Below are positions 25,944-33,944 of a DNA stretch of 64,000 nucleotides, in pieces (the first letter of the stretch is position 1; every line of letters begins with the position of its first letter). Position numbers and translations under genes: made by a program. The notes beneath the pieces are model-generated. The model saw only the letters and a list, made by a program, of their open reading frames with translations, ran no database searches and was not told the origin of the DNA. This DNA is from Labrenzia sp. CE80 (GTDB lineage Bacteria; Pseudomonadota; Alphaproteobacteria; Rhizobiales; Stappiaceae), in the NCBI RefSeq assembly GCF_009650605.1, contig NZ_WAJT01000002.1, positions 992,001 to 1,056,000 of the forward strand, written 5' to 3'.

Positions 25944-26872
25944 TCCTCTGGCGGATTAGCGCTTTCAGCCGACAGCTCACAGAAACGCCAGAATATCTCT
26001 GCGGCACGCGAGCGGAACCCGCTCAGCTCTCGCGCATAGACAATATCGCGCCGAACGGTTGGTAAAAGAGGGACGACCTTGAGACCGCCAAAGTTCTCCG
26101 GCACGGCGAGCTGAGCGATGATCGAATTGCCAAGACCAGCCCGAACGCAGGAGGCAATTGACGTCACCTGAAGAATGGAATGGACGATGTAGGGACGAAC
26201 GCCGGCCTTCGCGAACCATTTGTCCACCAAGGGACCGCTGCCGCCTTTGGTGAAAATAAACGGCTCCTTGCCAAGTGCCTTTGCGGTGACCGATCCTGAC
26301 TTTGCGAGATCCGAGTGTTCTGGCAAAAGCGCGACCAGCTCGTCTGAGGCGATCGAAAGAACCTCAAGATCATTCTCGGAAGGGTTTGCCATCACACCAC
26401 AATCAACGAGCCCGTCCCTCAAGGCCGAAAGCAGTGCCTGATCTGTGTATTCCACGATCTCGACGCCGATGTCCGGGTAAGCCTGCCGAAATTGCCGCAG
26501 AGCCTTTGGCAGGATATGGGTCGTTGCAGACGCGCCCGATGAGCCAACGCGGACAACCCCGACCCTGTTTCGGCGACTTTCCTCCAGGCCGTGCAGGGTG
26601 GAACCCAGGAGTTGATCCGCCTTCAGGGCGTAAAGTGCGATCGCTGAGCCTTCCTCCGTGAGTTCCAGCGGGCGTGTTCCTCGACGAAGCAGCGTTAGAT
26701 GTAAGCGTTTCTCAAGCTGTGCAATGCCCTTGCTCAATGCAGGCTGGCTAATTGCCAACTCCCGTGCGGCTGCAGATACGCTGCCGTGTTCCTGTATCAG
26801 GGCAAGTCCGCGCGCAACCGAAATTGGTATTTCGCTCGCTGGATTACTGAGAATGAGATCCTTATTTTCCAT
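25940..26872 (-). CDS. LysR-family transcriptional regulator
   Basis: DNA-binding regulator of 310 residues. A winged helix-turn-helix lies at about residues 15-75 (HGSVSAAARELAISQPALSKGIAQLEKRL) and a periplasmic-binding-like effector domain at about 105-300. The first 14 residues are a short extension before the usual LysR start. It is divergent from a LysE-family exporter gene, whose start is 69 bases away. A T-N11-A dyad overlaps its own start codon, so it probably represses itself and controls the exporter. The effector, likely an amino acid, is inferred from the partner. Confidence 0.9.
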   Translation of the reverse strand: MENKDLILSNPASEIPISVARGLALIQEHGSVSAAARELAISQPALSKGIAQLEKRLHLTLLRRGTRPLELTEEGSAIALYALKADQLLGSTLHGLEESRRNRVGVVRVGSSGASATTHILPKALRQFRQAYPDIGVEIVEYTDQALLSALRDGLVDCGVMANPSENDLEVLSIASDELVALLPEHSDLAKSGSVTAKALGKEPFIFTKGGSGPLVDKWFAKAGVRPYIVHSILQVTSIASCVRAGLGNSIIAQLAVPENFGGLKVVPLLPTVRRDIVYARELSGFRSRAAEIFWRFCELSAESANPPED

Positions 26873-26885
26873 AACCTAGAGTTAT
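26871..26885. promoter_or_regulatory. LysR-type operator dyad (T-N11-A)
   Basis: Perfect inverted repeat ATAAC-N5-GTTAT, containing the T-N11-A spacing typical of LysR sites (T at 26872, A at 26884). It covers the start codon of the LysR gene and lies 56 bases ahead of the LysE-family gene. Confidence 0.6.
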
Positions 26886-26940
26886 TAGTTTATGGCTGCG
26901 GAAAATCCTAGACCGGAGGCCTCTCAAATGATGTTTCCGG

Positions 26941-27558
26941 ATGAATAAAATGAGTTTTGAAACCTGGCTGGCCTTTGCCGTGGCTTCCTTGATCCTGACG
27001 ATGACACCCGGGCCAAGCATTTTGCTCGGTGTGGTTCATGCGCTCAAATTTGGAGCCCGCAGGACCATCTTCACCGCCCTTGGCGACATTTCGGCGAACA
27101 TGCTGCAGATGACGATTGTTGCGCTTGGCCTTGGTGTAGTAATTGCAACTTCGCCAGTGGCCTTTCAGGTGATCAAGTGGTTTGGGGTTGCAGCGCTTGT
27201 CTACATGAGTGTGAGAATGCTGCGCACTCGGCCGGCAGCTGATGTGTCGATAGACATCGTAGAAGAGGGCAACCGCTTGCGCCTGTTTTCGAGTGGATTT
27301 GTTGTCGCGCTGGGCAATCCAAAAGCGCTTGTGTTCTTCAGCGCATTTTTTCCGCAGTTTATGGATCCAGCGTTACCTGTATGGTCGCAACTTGTTGTCA
27401 TGTGCCCAACCATGGCTGTTCTCGACTTCAGTTGGGTAATGCTCTACGCGCTGACAGCCCGTAAATTTCTGCGATTTTTGGATCGACACCCCACAGCCCT
27501 GAACCGGACCGGCGGCTCCACCTTGCTTGGAGCCGCCGGCTATCTGTCGCTTTCTTGA
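26941..27558 (+). CDS. LysE/RhtB-family amino acid exporter
   Basis: Inner-membrane exporter of 205 residues with about six hydrophobic segments. The family's opening LTMTPGPSILLGVVHALKFG and the NPKALVFFSAFFPQFMDP motif are both present. Members export basic or neutral amino acids such as lysine, homoserine and threonine; the substrate here is unknown. It is divergent from, and probably controlled by, the LysR-family regulator. A second in-frame ATG lies three codons later (MSFETW). The stop is immediately adjacent to the metZ stop on the other strand. Confidence 0.88.
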   Translation: MNKMSFETWLAFAVASLILTMTPGPSILLGVVHALKFGARRTIFTALGDISANMLQMTIVALGLGVVIATSPVAFQVIKWFGVAALVYMSVRMLRTRPAADVSIDIVEEGNRLRLFSSGFVVALGNPKALVFFSAFFPQFMDPALPVWSQLVVMCPTMAVLDFSWVMLYALTARKFLRFLDRHPTALNRTGGSTLLGAAGYLSLS

Positions 27559-28761
27559 TCAGGAAATGGCCTGAAGCGCTGCCTCAATGTCCTCGATAAG
27601 GTCCAGCGGGTCTTCGAGGCCGATGGACAACCGCAACAGTCCATCCGAGATGTCGAGCTCTGCCCTGGCTTCCTCGCCGAGAGACTGGTGTGTTGTCGTC
27701 GCCGGGTGAGTGATCAGGCTCTTGGCGTCGCCCAGATTGTTGGAGAGTTTGATGACTTCCAATGCATTGGTGAACCGGAAGGCGGCGTCCTTGCCACCTT
27801 CGATTTCGAAGGCAAGCATCGTGGAGCCGCCAGTCATTTGTTTCTTGACGACTTCTGCCTGCGGATGGTCGTCGCGGCCCGGATAAATCAGCCGGCTCAC
27901 AGAGGATTGCTGCGCCAGAAAATCCGCTATCTTGCCGGCGCTTGATGTCTGGCGTTCGACGCGGAGTGGCAGGGTTTCAAGTCCCTTCAAGAGCACCCAG
28001 GCGTTGAAGGGGCTCATATGCGGACCGGTGTGTTTGACGAAAGGCATCACCTCGTCAACGATCCATTCTTCATCGGACAGAACCACACCGCCAAGACAAC
28101 GGCCCTGGCCGTCTATGTGCTTGGTTGCCGAATAGACCACGACATCCGCGCCAAGTTTCAGAGGCGACTGGAACATCGGAGTTGCAAAGACATTGTCGAC
28201 GATAAGCCGTGCATCAACCGAATGTGCGATCTCGGCAACGGCGGCTATATCAATGACTTCAAGTGTCGGGTTGGTCGGGCTCTCCAGAAAGAGAGCCGCT
28301 GTGTTCGGCTTTACGGCCGCCTTCCACTGGTCCAGATCCGTGCCGTCGACCAGTGTCGATTCAACGCCGAAACGCGGCAGCAGGGTTTCGACGATGTAAC
28401 GGCAGGAGCCAAATAGCGCCTTGGCGGCGACCACATGATCGCCGGCCTTCACGGAAGCCATCAAGGCCAGGTTCACAGCCGCCATGCCGGAGGCCGTGGC
28501 GCGTGCGGCCTCTGCCCCTTCGAGCATCTTCATGCGGTCTTCGAACATCGCGACAGTTGGATTAGCGTAGCGGGAGTAAACGAAGCCCGGGTCTTCACCA
28601 TTGAAACGCGCTTCAGCTGCTTCTGCTGAGCCATAGACAAAGCCCTGCGTCAGGAACAGGGCTTCCGACGTCTCGCCGTGTTGTGAGCGCGTTGTGCCGC
28701 CGTGGACGAGCTGCGTCGCGGGCCGCAAGGAGCGGCTGGTCTTGGTTTCGTGGTCTGTCAT
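27559..28761 (-). CDS. metZ: O-succinylhomoserine sulfhydrylase
   Basis: PLP enzyme of the Cys/Met metabolism family, 400 residues. It makes homocysteine directly from O-succinylhomoserine and sulfide in methionine synthesis. The Schiff-base lysine lies in YSATKHIDGQGR. SRYANPTV, GMAAVNLALMAS and the YPGRDDHPQ segment are typical of MetZ rather than cystathionine beta-lyase or MetY. GGAG lies 12 bases upstream of the ATG. A SAM-II riboswitch and an intrinsic terminator fill the leader, which independently points to methionine biosynthesis and gives SAM feedback control. Confidence 0.94.
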   Translation of the reverse strand: MTDHETKTSRSLRPATQLVHGGTTRSQHGETSEALFLTQGFVYGSAEAAEARFNGEDPGFVYSRYANPTVAMFEDRMKMLEGAEAARATASGMAAVNLALMASVKAGDHVVAAKALFGSCRYIVETLLPRFGVESTLVDGTDLDQWKAAVKPNTAALFLESPTNPTLEVIDIAAVAEIAHSVDARLIVDNVFATPMFQSPLKLGADVVVYSATKHIDGQGRCLGGVVLSDEEWIVDEVMPFVKHTGPHMSPFNAWVLLKGLETLPLRVERQTSSAGKIADFLAQQSSVSRLIYPGRDDHPQAEVVKKQMTGGSTMLAFEIEGGKDAAFRFTNALEVIKLSNNLGDAKSLITHPATTTHQSLGEEARAELDISDGLLRLSIGLEDPLDLIEDIEAALQAIS

Positions 28762-28781
28762 CGAAAGTTACTCCAAAAAGC

Positions 28782-28804
28782 AAAAAACCCGGCCTCGGGC
28801 CGGG
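28782..28804 (-). terminator. Leader terminator between the SAM-II aptamer and metZ
   Basis: A 7-bp G/C stem (28798-28804 with 28788-28794) and a 3-base loop are followed on the minus strand by six T (A at 28782-28787). It lies between the aptamer and the metZ ribosome site, so it can act as the expression platform. Confidence 0.82.
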
Positions 28805-28807
28805 GTT

Positions 28808-28873
28808 CTGCAACCCGACCGTTTTAGCTACTTGTTTAATGTGGCTGCAAGCCGGCCGGCCCAAATCACCACA
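28808..28873 (-). ncRNA. SAM-II (SAM_alpha) riboswitch
   Basis: Read on the minus strand, the leader of metZ contains the SAM-II core in order: GTGGTGATTTGG, GGCTTGCAGCC, ACATTAAACAAG, GCTAAAAC. These match the conserved H-type pseudoknot of SAM-II, which binds S-adenosylmethionine upstream of alphaproteobacterial met genes. The 3' boundary is approximate. The terminator that follows suggests transcriptional control, although some SAM-II switches act on translation. Confidence 0.9.
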
Positions 28874-29077
28874 GATCTACATGGTGGATACGTCAAAAGC
28901 CCAGTTTCGTCAATTGCCAGGACCCAAACTGCCTTTCACGCATGGATCGGTTTTTCTGGCCTTGCCACATTCGCAGCTCCGACAAGGCAAAGAATAAGCC
29001 TGAGAGCTGTTGGCCTTGTAGGCTCAATCCGCTAAGCACGTTAACAAGAGACAGACGGCTTTTTTGCGGGACGAGAC

Positions 29078-30178
29078 ATGACGCAGACACCGACAGGCAT
29101 TTTGCCGGCGCATACGATCGAGAAAATGTTCCGGGAAGGAACGATCATCGCCGAGGCTGCTCCGGTCGACGGACAAATCCAACCTGCTAGCCTTGATTTG
29201 CGTCTTGGGCACACTGCCTATCGTGTTCGCGCAAGCTTTCTGACAGGGCCGGAAAGCACTGTCATGGAGAAGCTGGAAAACCTCAAACTGCACCGCTTCG
29301 ATTTGAACGATGGTGCCGTTCTCGAGACCGGCTGCGTCTATATCGTGCCTCTACAGGAAAACCTGGCGCTGCCCGAAGGGATGTCCGCCACGGCGAACCC
29401 CAAGAGCTCGACCGGACGCCTTGATGTCTTTACCCGTGTGATCACAGATCGCGGACTTGCGTTTGACACAGTTCCTGACGGCTACAACGGCCCGCTCTAC
29501 GCAGAAATTTCTCCGCTGACCTTTCCGATCCTGGTCCGTGCCGGGTCGCGCCTCAGTCAGATCCGCTTTCGTATCGGCGCATCTCTGATCAGCGATGCAG
29601 ATCTTGAAGAAGTGCATCGGACGCACATTCTCATGAGCGGAGGGAACGAGCGCATCGGCGGTGGCGTTCAATTGTCCATCGATCTGGAGGGAAAAGGCGA
29701 GGGGAGTCTCGTCGGCTATCGCGCAAAGCATCACTCTGGTTTGATCGACGTCGACAAGCCCGGAGCGCAGGAGCCGCTGGATTTCTGGGAGCCGATCTAC
29801 CGGCGTGGATCGGCCGAACTGATCCTTGATCCGAATGAATTCTACATTCTCGTGAGCCAGGAAGCGGTGCATGTTCCACCTGACTTTGCTGCGGAAATGG
29901 TGCCCTTTGATGCCTTGGTCGGGGAATTCCGTGTGCACTACGCGGGCTTTTTTGATCCTGGCTTTGGTCACGCGGGCGTTGGGGGCGTTGGCGCGCGTGC
30001 CGTACTCGAAGTTCGATCTCACGACGTGCCGTTCATTCTAGAACACGGCCAGACCGTGGGACGTTTGGTTTACGAAAAGATGGCGGAGCGGCCGGCGCAG
30101 CTCTATGGCGAAGGCATAGGTTCCAACTACCAGGGGCAGGCTCTGAAGCTTTCGAAGCACTTCAAGACGCCAACCTGA
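29078..30178 (+). CDS. dcd: 2'-deoxycytidine 5'-triphosphate deaminase (long form)
   Basis: Converts dCTP to dUTP for thymidylate synthesis. At 366 residues it is the long, two-domain form typical of Alphaproteobacteria, about twice the length of E. coli Dcd. QPASLDLRLG, the PKSSTGRLD motif and the segment GYNGPLYAEISPLTFP with the catalytic Glu are present in the first half. The second half repeats the fold (EFRVHYAGFFDPGFGHAG). The ATG at 29078 follows GGGACGAGAC. It is followed after 5 bases by the YigZ-family gene. Confidence 0.9.
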   Translation: MTQTPTGILPAHTIEKMFREGTIIAEAAPVDGQIQPASLDLRLGHTAYRVRASFLTGPESTVMEKLENLKLHRFDLNDGAVLETGCVYIVPLQENLALPEGMSATANPKSSTGRLDVFTRVITDRGLAFDTVPDGYNGPLYAEISPLTFPILVRAGSRLSQIRFRIGASLISDADLEEVHRTHILMSGGNERIGGGVQLSIDLEGKGEGSLVGYRAKHHSGLIDVDKPGAQEPLDFWEPIYRRGSAELILDPNEFYILVSQEAVHVPPDFAAEMVPFDALVGEFRVHYAGFFDPGFGHAGVGGVGARAVLEVRSHDVPFILEHGQTVGRLVYEKMAERPAQLYGEGIGSNYQGQALKLSKHFKTPT

Positions 30179-30183
30179 TCGCA

Positions 30184-30732
30184 ATGGGTTACCTGACGAT
30201 CGACCAGGAAGCTTATGGTGCGCTCGAAGATCGCAAGTCCAGGTTCTTGGCTCATCTGGTCCCCTACGCGCAATTTGGTGACCGGTTGGATGCGCTGCGC
30301 AAAGAGCATCGCAAAGCCAATCACTTTGTTACGGCCCACCGGCATCTTCTTGACGATGGGCGTGTGGAGGAGAGCGGCAAGGACGATGGCGAGCCGTCGG
30401 GCACGTCCGGCATGCCGACCCTGAAAGTGCTGCAAGGCGTCAAACTGATAGAAGCTGCGGTGATCGTTGTTCGCTATTTCGGTGGCATCAAATTGGGCGG
30501 CGGTGGTCTCGCTCGCGGCTACTCCGGTGCGGCAAGTGACGCGATTGCCCGTGCCGCGCTGATCCCCTTTGTGAAGACTGCTCGTAAAAACGTGGAGGCG
30601 ACCTTCGCCGAAGGCTCTGAGCTCGAACGACGTGTCTCCCGCCTTTCGCTGACCGTCGTGAGTCGCGAGTACACAGCGACCGGTGTTATCTTGCTGGTTG
30701 AAGGCCCGGAAGAGACGCTGAAGGCTCTATAG
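30184..30732 (+). CDS. YigZ/IMPACT family protein (UPF0029)
   Basis: Small two-domain cytoplasmic protein, 182 residues. The N-terminal UPF0029/IMPACT domain shows KSRFLAHL, KANHFVTAHR, DDGEPSGTSGMPTLKVL and VVRYFGGIKLGGGGLARGY, all highly conserved in the family. A shorter C-terminal domain of the EF-G-like type follows. Eukaryotic IMPACT modulates translation stress signalling; bacterial function is unclear. Five bases separate it from dcd. Its 3' end overlaps the opposite-strand SNase-like gene by 47 bases. Confidence 0.88.
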   Translation: MGYLTIDQEAYGALEDRKSRFLAHLVPYAQFGDRLDALRKEHRKANHFVTAHRHLLDDGRVEESGKDDGEPSGTSGMPTLKVLQGVKLIEAAVIVVRYFGGIKLGGGGLARGYSGAASDAIARAALIPFVKTARKNVEATFAEGSELERRVSRLSLTVVSREYTATGVILLVEGPEETLKAL

Positions 30733-31618
30733 AGTTAAGGCTCGGCGCGAGATCCGGCAGCGTCTCAAAATCGCTTTCAGGCAGATCGAACGGATTGAGC
30801 GGCGCGCCGTCAGAAAGGGGCGGATCTGTTTCAGTCAGGCTTGGCAAAAGCGCTTCAAGCCCCGCACTGTCTGACAACTCTGTTTCTGCTGCTGCGCTGA
30901 GAGGCTCAGAAAGCCACTCGGACTGCCATTTCCCGATTTTCTTCTCACGGGCCTGTTTGGCAAGCTCATGATATGTTTGTGGTGCGCTGTCTTCCGGGTC
31001 CGCCCAACCGTATTTGGTCAACCACGCGCCCAGGTCGGTCTTTCGCCGATAGCAGACTGCGGAAATCTCCCGTGGGCCAATTTCCTCGACCTTCTCGCAA
31101 GTGATCGTGAAAAGCCGGACCAAGCCGCGAAGGGAGGTCCTTGCGCGCACACCGCAAGGCCACTGCCCGCCAAGGCGCGAAACGCAAGTCTCGCCGACCT
31201 TCAAGGCGGTCACATGGGCAAGATGAACCACCATGTCATCTGCGATCAGGATTCCAGCAGCTGGAACACGAGGTCTGTGCAGTTGCAATGGACCATCAGG
31301 GATTGGTTCAACAGGCGGGTCTTTTAGTTTTTGATAGGTCTCCGAAGGTTCTACTCGCGTCAGGACGCCAGTGATCGTGGGCGGTGTGACGCCTTCAGGT
31401 GAGACATTGCGAATTTCGTTCGGAAGCGGCGCCGCCTTTGTTCGGGCCTCTGAAATCATGGCCAATGAAGTCGGCTCTTCTTCAGTTTTCTGGCTAGGCA
31501 ATTGGATTTTACTGGCTACCTCAGGTTCGGCCGGCGGCTCTGCCAACAAAAGCCAGGTGACTACGGCACCGAAGAGACAAACCAGCAGCAGTGGAAGCAG
31601 AATTGGGCGCAGTGCCAT
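30686..31618 (-). CDS. Thermonuclease (SNase)-like membrane-anchored protein
   Basis: 310 residues with one N-terminal membrane helix (about 5-25), probably facing the periplasm. A Pro/Glu-rich linker precedes a region (about 110-230) that resembles staphylococcal-nuclease-like OB-fold proteins: GILIADDMVVHLAHVTAL, CGVRARTSLRGLV and YGWADPEDSAPQTYHELAKQA. The classical catalytic Arg/Glu set is not clearly complete, so nuclease activity is uncertain. The acidic, proline-rich C-terminal tail of about 80 residues is unusual and overlaps the YigZ gene by 47 bases. It lies 24 bases downstream of the S24 regulator and may be its target. Confidence 0.55.
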   Translation of the reverse strand: MALRPILLPLLLVCLFGAVVTWLLLAEPPAEPEVASKIQLPSQKTEEEPTSLAMISEARTKAAPLPNEIRNVSPEGVTPPTITGVLTRVEPSETYQKLKDPPVEPIPDGPLQLHRPRVPAAGILIADDMVVHLAHVTALKVGETCVSRLGGQWPCGVRARTSLRGLVRLFTITCEKVEEIGPREISAVCYRRKTDLGAWLTKYGWADPEDSAPQTYHELAKQAREKKIGKWQSEWLSEPLSAAAETELSDSAGLEALLPSLTETDPPLSDGAPLNPFDLPESDFETLPDLAPSLNSIEPSASLPGLQPAR

Positions 31619-31642
31619 GCGATCTCCGACAGCTCTAGAAGC

Positions 31643-32287
31643 CTACTGGCTGGCCCAGATGATGCGCCCGACCCAGTCGATGTCGCCGTGCTCCATCCGA
31701 ATTGGTGGCAAGGATTGGTCAAGAGAACGAAACTCCATCGCAGTTTCCGTGCGTTGCTGCAACATCAACACCGAAAGAGATTGATGACGCTGCTTCACGA
31801 CAACTCTGTCACCCTTGCGAAGCGCTATCTCTGGCGCGACGATGATGATATCGCCGTCTCTGTAAAGTGGCAGCATGGCATCACCGCTCACTTCGAGGGC
31901 AAAAAGCCCCTTGGCCTTGGGATCAGGAAACGCCATTTGCGCCCAGGATTTGCCCTGGGGCGCACCTTGGGCGTCGAAGAAACCTTCTCCGCTCGCCTCG
32001 GCAAGTCCGGTCACCGGCAATTGCTGTCCGGACTCCCCTTCGCTTTCTCGTACCGGCGGTGTCTGGATTTCGGCGACGAAGAGCCTCAGGGGTTCGCCTG
32101 TTGCTTCAAGGATTTTCGCCAGCGACTCTGTGGAGGGCCAGCGCGCGCGTCCGTCGCCTGCGAAGCGCTTGGAAGGATTGAATGTTGTGGGATCCAAACC
32201 GGCGCGCTTGGCCAGTCCGGACGGAGACAGTCCATTGCGTCGTGCCAGTCCGTCTATGGCAGCCCAGACTTGCGCATGCGACAGCAT
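31643..32287 (-). CDS. XRE-type repressor with S24 (LexA/cI-like) peptidase domain, serine replaced
   Basis: Regulator of 214 residues. An N-terminal helix-turn-helix (about 8-70, LSPSGLAKRAGLDPTTF) is linked to a C-terminal S24 domain (about 115-210). In LexA, UmuD and cI the catalytic Ser sits in a G-[DN]-S-M context. Here the motif is SGDAMLPLYRDGD with Ala137 in that place, while a lysine (158 or 165) is kept, so self-cleavage is unlikely. It probably acts as a dimerising repressor. A 9-bp inverted repeat lies 44 bases upstream of its start. Operon with the SNase-like gene. Confidence 0.8.
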   Translation of the reverse strand: MLSHAQVWAAIDGLARRNGLSPSGLAKRAGLDPTTFNPSKRFAGDGRARWPSTESLAKILEATGEPLRLFVAEIQTPPVRESEGESGQQLPVTGLAEASGEGFFDAQGAPQGKSWAQMAFPDPKAKGLFALEVSGDAMLPLYRDGDIIIVAPEIALRKGDRVVVKQRHQSLSVLMLQQRTETAMEFRSLDQSLPPIRMEHGDIDWVGRIIWASQ

Positions 32288-32330
32288 GAATTTCGCCTCC
32301 GGTTCATCATTGGTTGACAGGAATAAATCC

Positions 32331-32360
32331 CTTTTGCCGGATTATGTTCGTCGGCAAAAG
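32331..32360. promoter_or_regulatory. Inverted repeat, candidate operator of the S24-type regulator
   Basis: CTTTTGCCG (32331-32339) and CGGCAAAAG (32352-32360) form a perfect 9-bp inverted repeat with a 12-base spacer. It lies 44 bases ahead of the regulator's start codon. The spacing suits a dimeric helix-turn-helix repressor on one DNA face. Confidence 0.5.
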
Positions 32361-32505
32361 CCCTGTCAAAGCGTTAATATCCCGGACCTCGGGTTGATCC
32401 GCTTTCTTCGACGCTTGTCCCTATTTGGCTGGGACGTTAGGGTCCGCCTCGATATTTAGGTTCGGAGAAATGCATGCCGGACGATGCAGGCGGAAACGGA
32501 AACCC

Positions 32506-32850
32506 ATGGCGCTGATTTACAAGATCATTCCACGTTCTCTTTGGCAATCGGCCGAGGCAGTCGGCGAGTTCAAGGGAGCTCCGGTGGATCTGGCGGATGG
32601 CTACATCCACTTTTCGACCGCGGAGCAAGCCCGCGAAACGGCGGCGAAACATTTCGCAGGTCAGGATGACCTGCTTCTTGCCGCCTTCGAAGCAGATGAT
32701 TTCGGAGAGGCCATGAAGTGGGAGCCATCGCGAGGAGGTGCGCTGTTCCCGCATCTTTATGCGATTCTTGCGACGAATAAGGCCAAGTGGGTACGTGACC
32801 TCCCATTGGGCGAAACTGGCGCTCATGTGTTTCCGGATCTTGATCAATGA
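32506..32850 (+). CDS. DUF952 family protein
   Basis: Cytoplasmic protein of 114 residues from ATG 32506, starting MALIYKIIP; the frame is open from 32425, but the family begins here. DLADGYIHFSTAEQARETAAKHFAGQ and the FPHLYA segment are the recognisable DUF952 features. Function is unknown; the domain resembles ADP-ribosyltransferase-like folds in some analyses. Its TGA overlaps the pyrD start by ATGA, so the pair is translationally coupled, a common arrangement in Rhizobiales. Confidence 0.85.
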   Translation: MALIYKIIPRSLWQSAEAVGEFKGAPVDLADGYIHFSTAEQARETAAKHFAGQDDLLLAAFEADDFGEAMKWEPSRGGALFPHLYAILATNKAKWVRDLPLGETGAHVFPDLDQ

Positions 32851-33944
32851 CGTTCCTATCCCTTGAAAAGATAGCATTGGCTGGACTTCACCAGCTGGAC
32901 GCTGAAACGGCACATGGTGTGACGATCAAGGCGTTGAAGTCGGGCCTTCTACCGCCTGCGCGCTTCCAGCGTGATCCGCGATTGAACGTGAAGCTTTGGG
33001 ATTTGGAGTTTACCAATCCGCTCGGAATGGCAGCAGGTTTCGACAAGAACGGCGAAGTGCCCGATGCGCTCTTGAAACTGGGCTTTGGCTTCACCGAGGT
33101 CGGTTCCGTGACGCCCAAGGCGCAGCCGGGAAATCCGCGCCCTCGGGTGTTCCGCTTGCCCGCCAATCAAGGTGTGATCAACCGGTATGGTTTCAACAAC
33201 GAAGGACATGCAGCCTTGCGCGCCCGGCTTGAAGCGCGTGTCACCCAGACCGGGATTGTAGGGATCAATGTCGGCGCCAACAAGGAAGCGACTGACCGGG
33301 TTGCCGACTATGTTGATGGGATTGAAGCCTTTGCCGACATGGCGTCCTATTTCACGGTCAATGTTTCATCGCCGAACACGCCAGGCCTTCGCAATTTGCA
33401 GGCGCGCGATGCCCTTTCTGAACTATTGACAGGCGTCATAAGTGCACGGGACGCCAGAACGGAAGTCGTGGGTCGCAAGGTGCCGGTGCTCCTCAAGATT
33501 GCCCCGGATGTTGGGGATGACGAACTCGCAGAGATCGTTGAGGAAGTTCTTGCCAAGGGTGTTGACGGTTTGATCATTTCCAACACGACCATCGAACGTG
33601 TGGGATTGTGCTCGGAGGCACATCGCGATGAAGCAGGCGGGCTTTCCGGTAAACCCCTGTTCCGGCGCTCGACCATTGTTCTCGCCAAGGCGCGCAAGTT
33701 GGCTGGGCCAGACCTTCCGATCATCGGTGTCGGAGGTATCGATAGCGCAGAAGCGGCCTGGACCAAGATCACCGCGGGGGCGAACCTGCTTCAGCTCTAC
33801 TCAGCGCTCGTCTTTCATGGTGTCGGGCTCGTCGGCCGCATTGTCGAAGGGCTTTCCAGAGAGCTCGACAAACACGGTCTTTCGAACCTGGATGACGCGC
33901 GTAGCGTCAATGTAGATGCCTGGGCTGAGGCAGCCCCTGACTAG
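32847..33944 (+). CDS. pyrD: Dihydroorotate dehydrogenase (quinone), class 2
   Basis: Membrane-associated flavoenzyme that oxidises dihydroorotate to orotate in pyrimidine synthesis and passes electrons to quinone. The 365-residue chain has the class 2 amphipathic N-terminal extension, the FMN-binding NPLGMAAGFDKNGE, NRYGFNN, and VNVSSPNTPG with the catalytic Ser175. SGKPLF and IGVGGI lie in the C-terminal barrel. It overlaps the DUF952 gene upstream by four bases and shares CTAG with the stop of the convergent MATE gene. Confidence 0.95.
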   Translation: MTFLSLEKIALAGLHQLDAETAHGVTIKALKSGLLPPARFQRDPRLNVKLWDLEFTNPLGMAAGFDKNGEVPDALLKLGFGFTEVGSVTPKAQPGNPRPRVFRLPANQGVINRYGFNNEGHAALRARLEARVTQTGIVGINVGANKEATDRVADYVDGIEAFADMASYFTVNVSSPNTPGLRNLQARDALSELLTGVISARDARTEVVGRKVPVLLKIAPDVGDDELAEIVEEVLAKGVDGLIISNTTIERVGLCSEAHRDEAGGLSGKPLFRRSTIVLAKARKLAGPDLPIIGVGGIDSAEAAWTKITAGANLLQLYSALVFHGVGLVGRIVEGLSRELDKHGLSNLDDARSVNVDAWAEAAPD

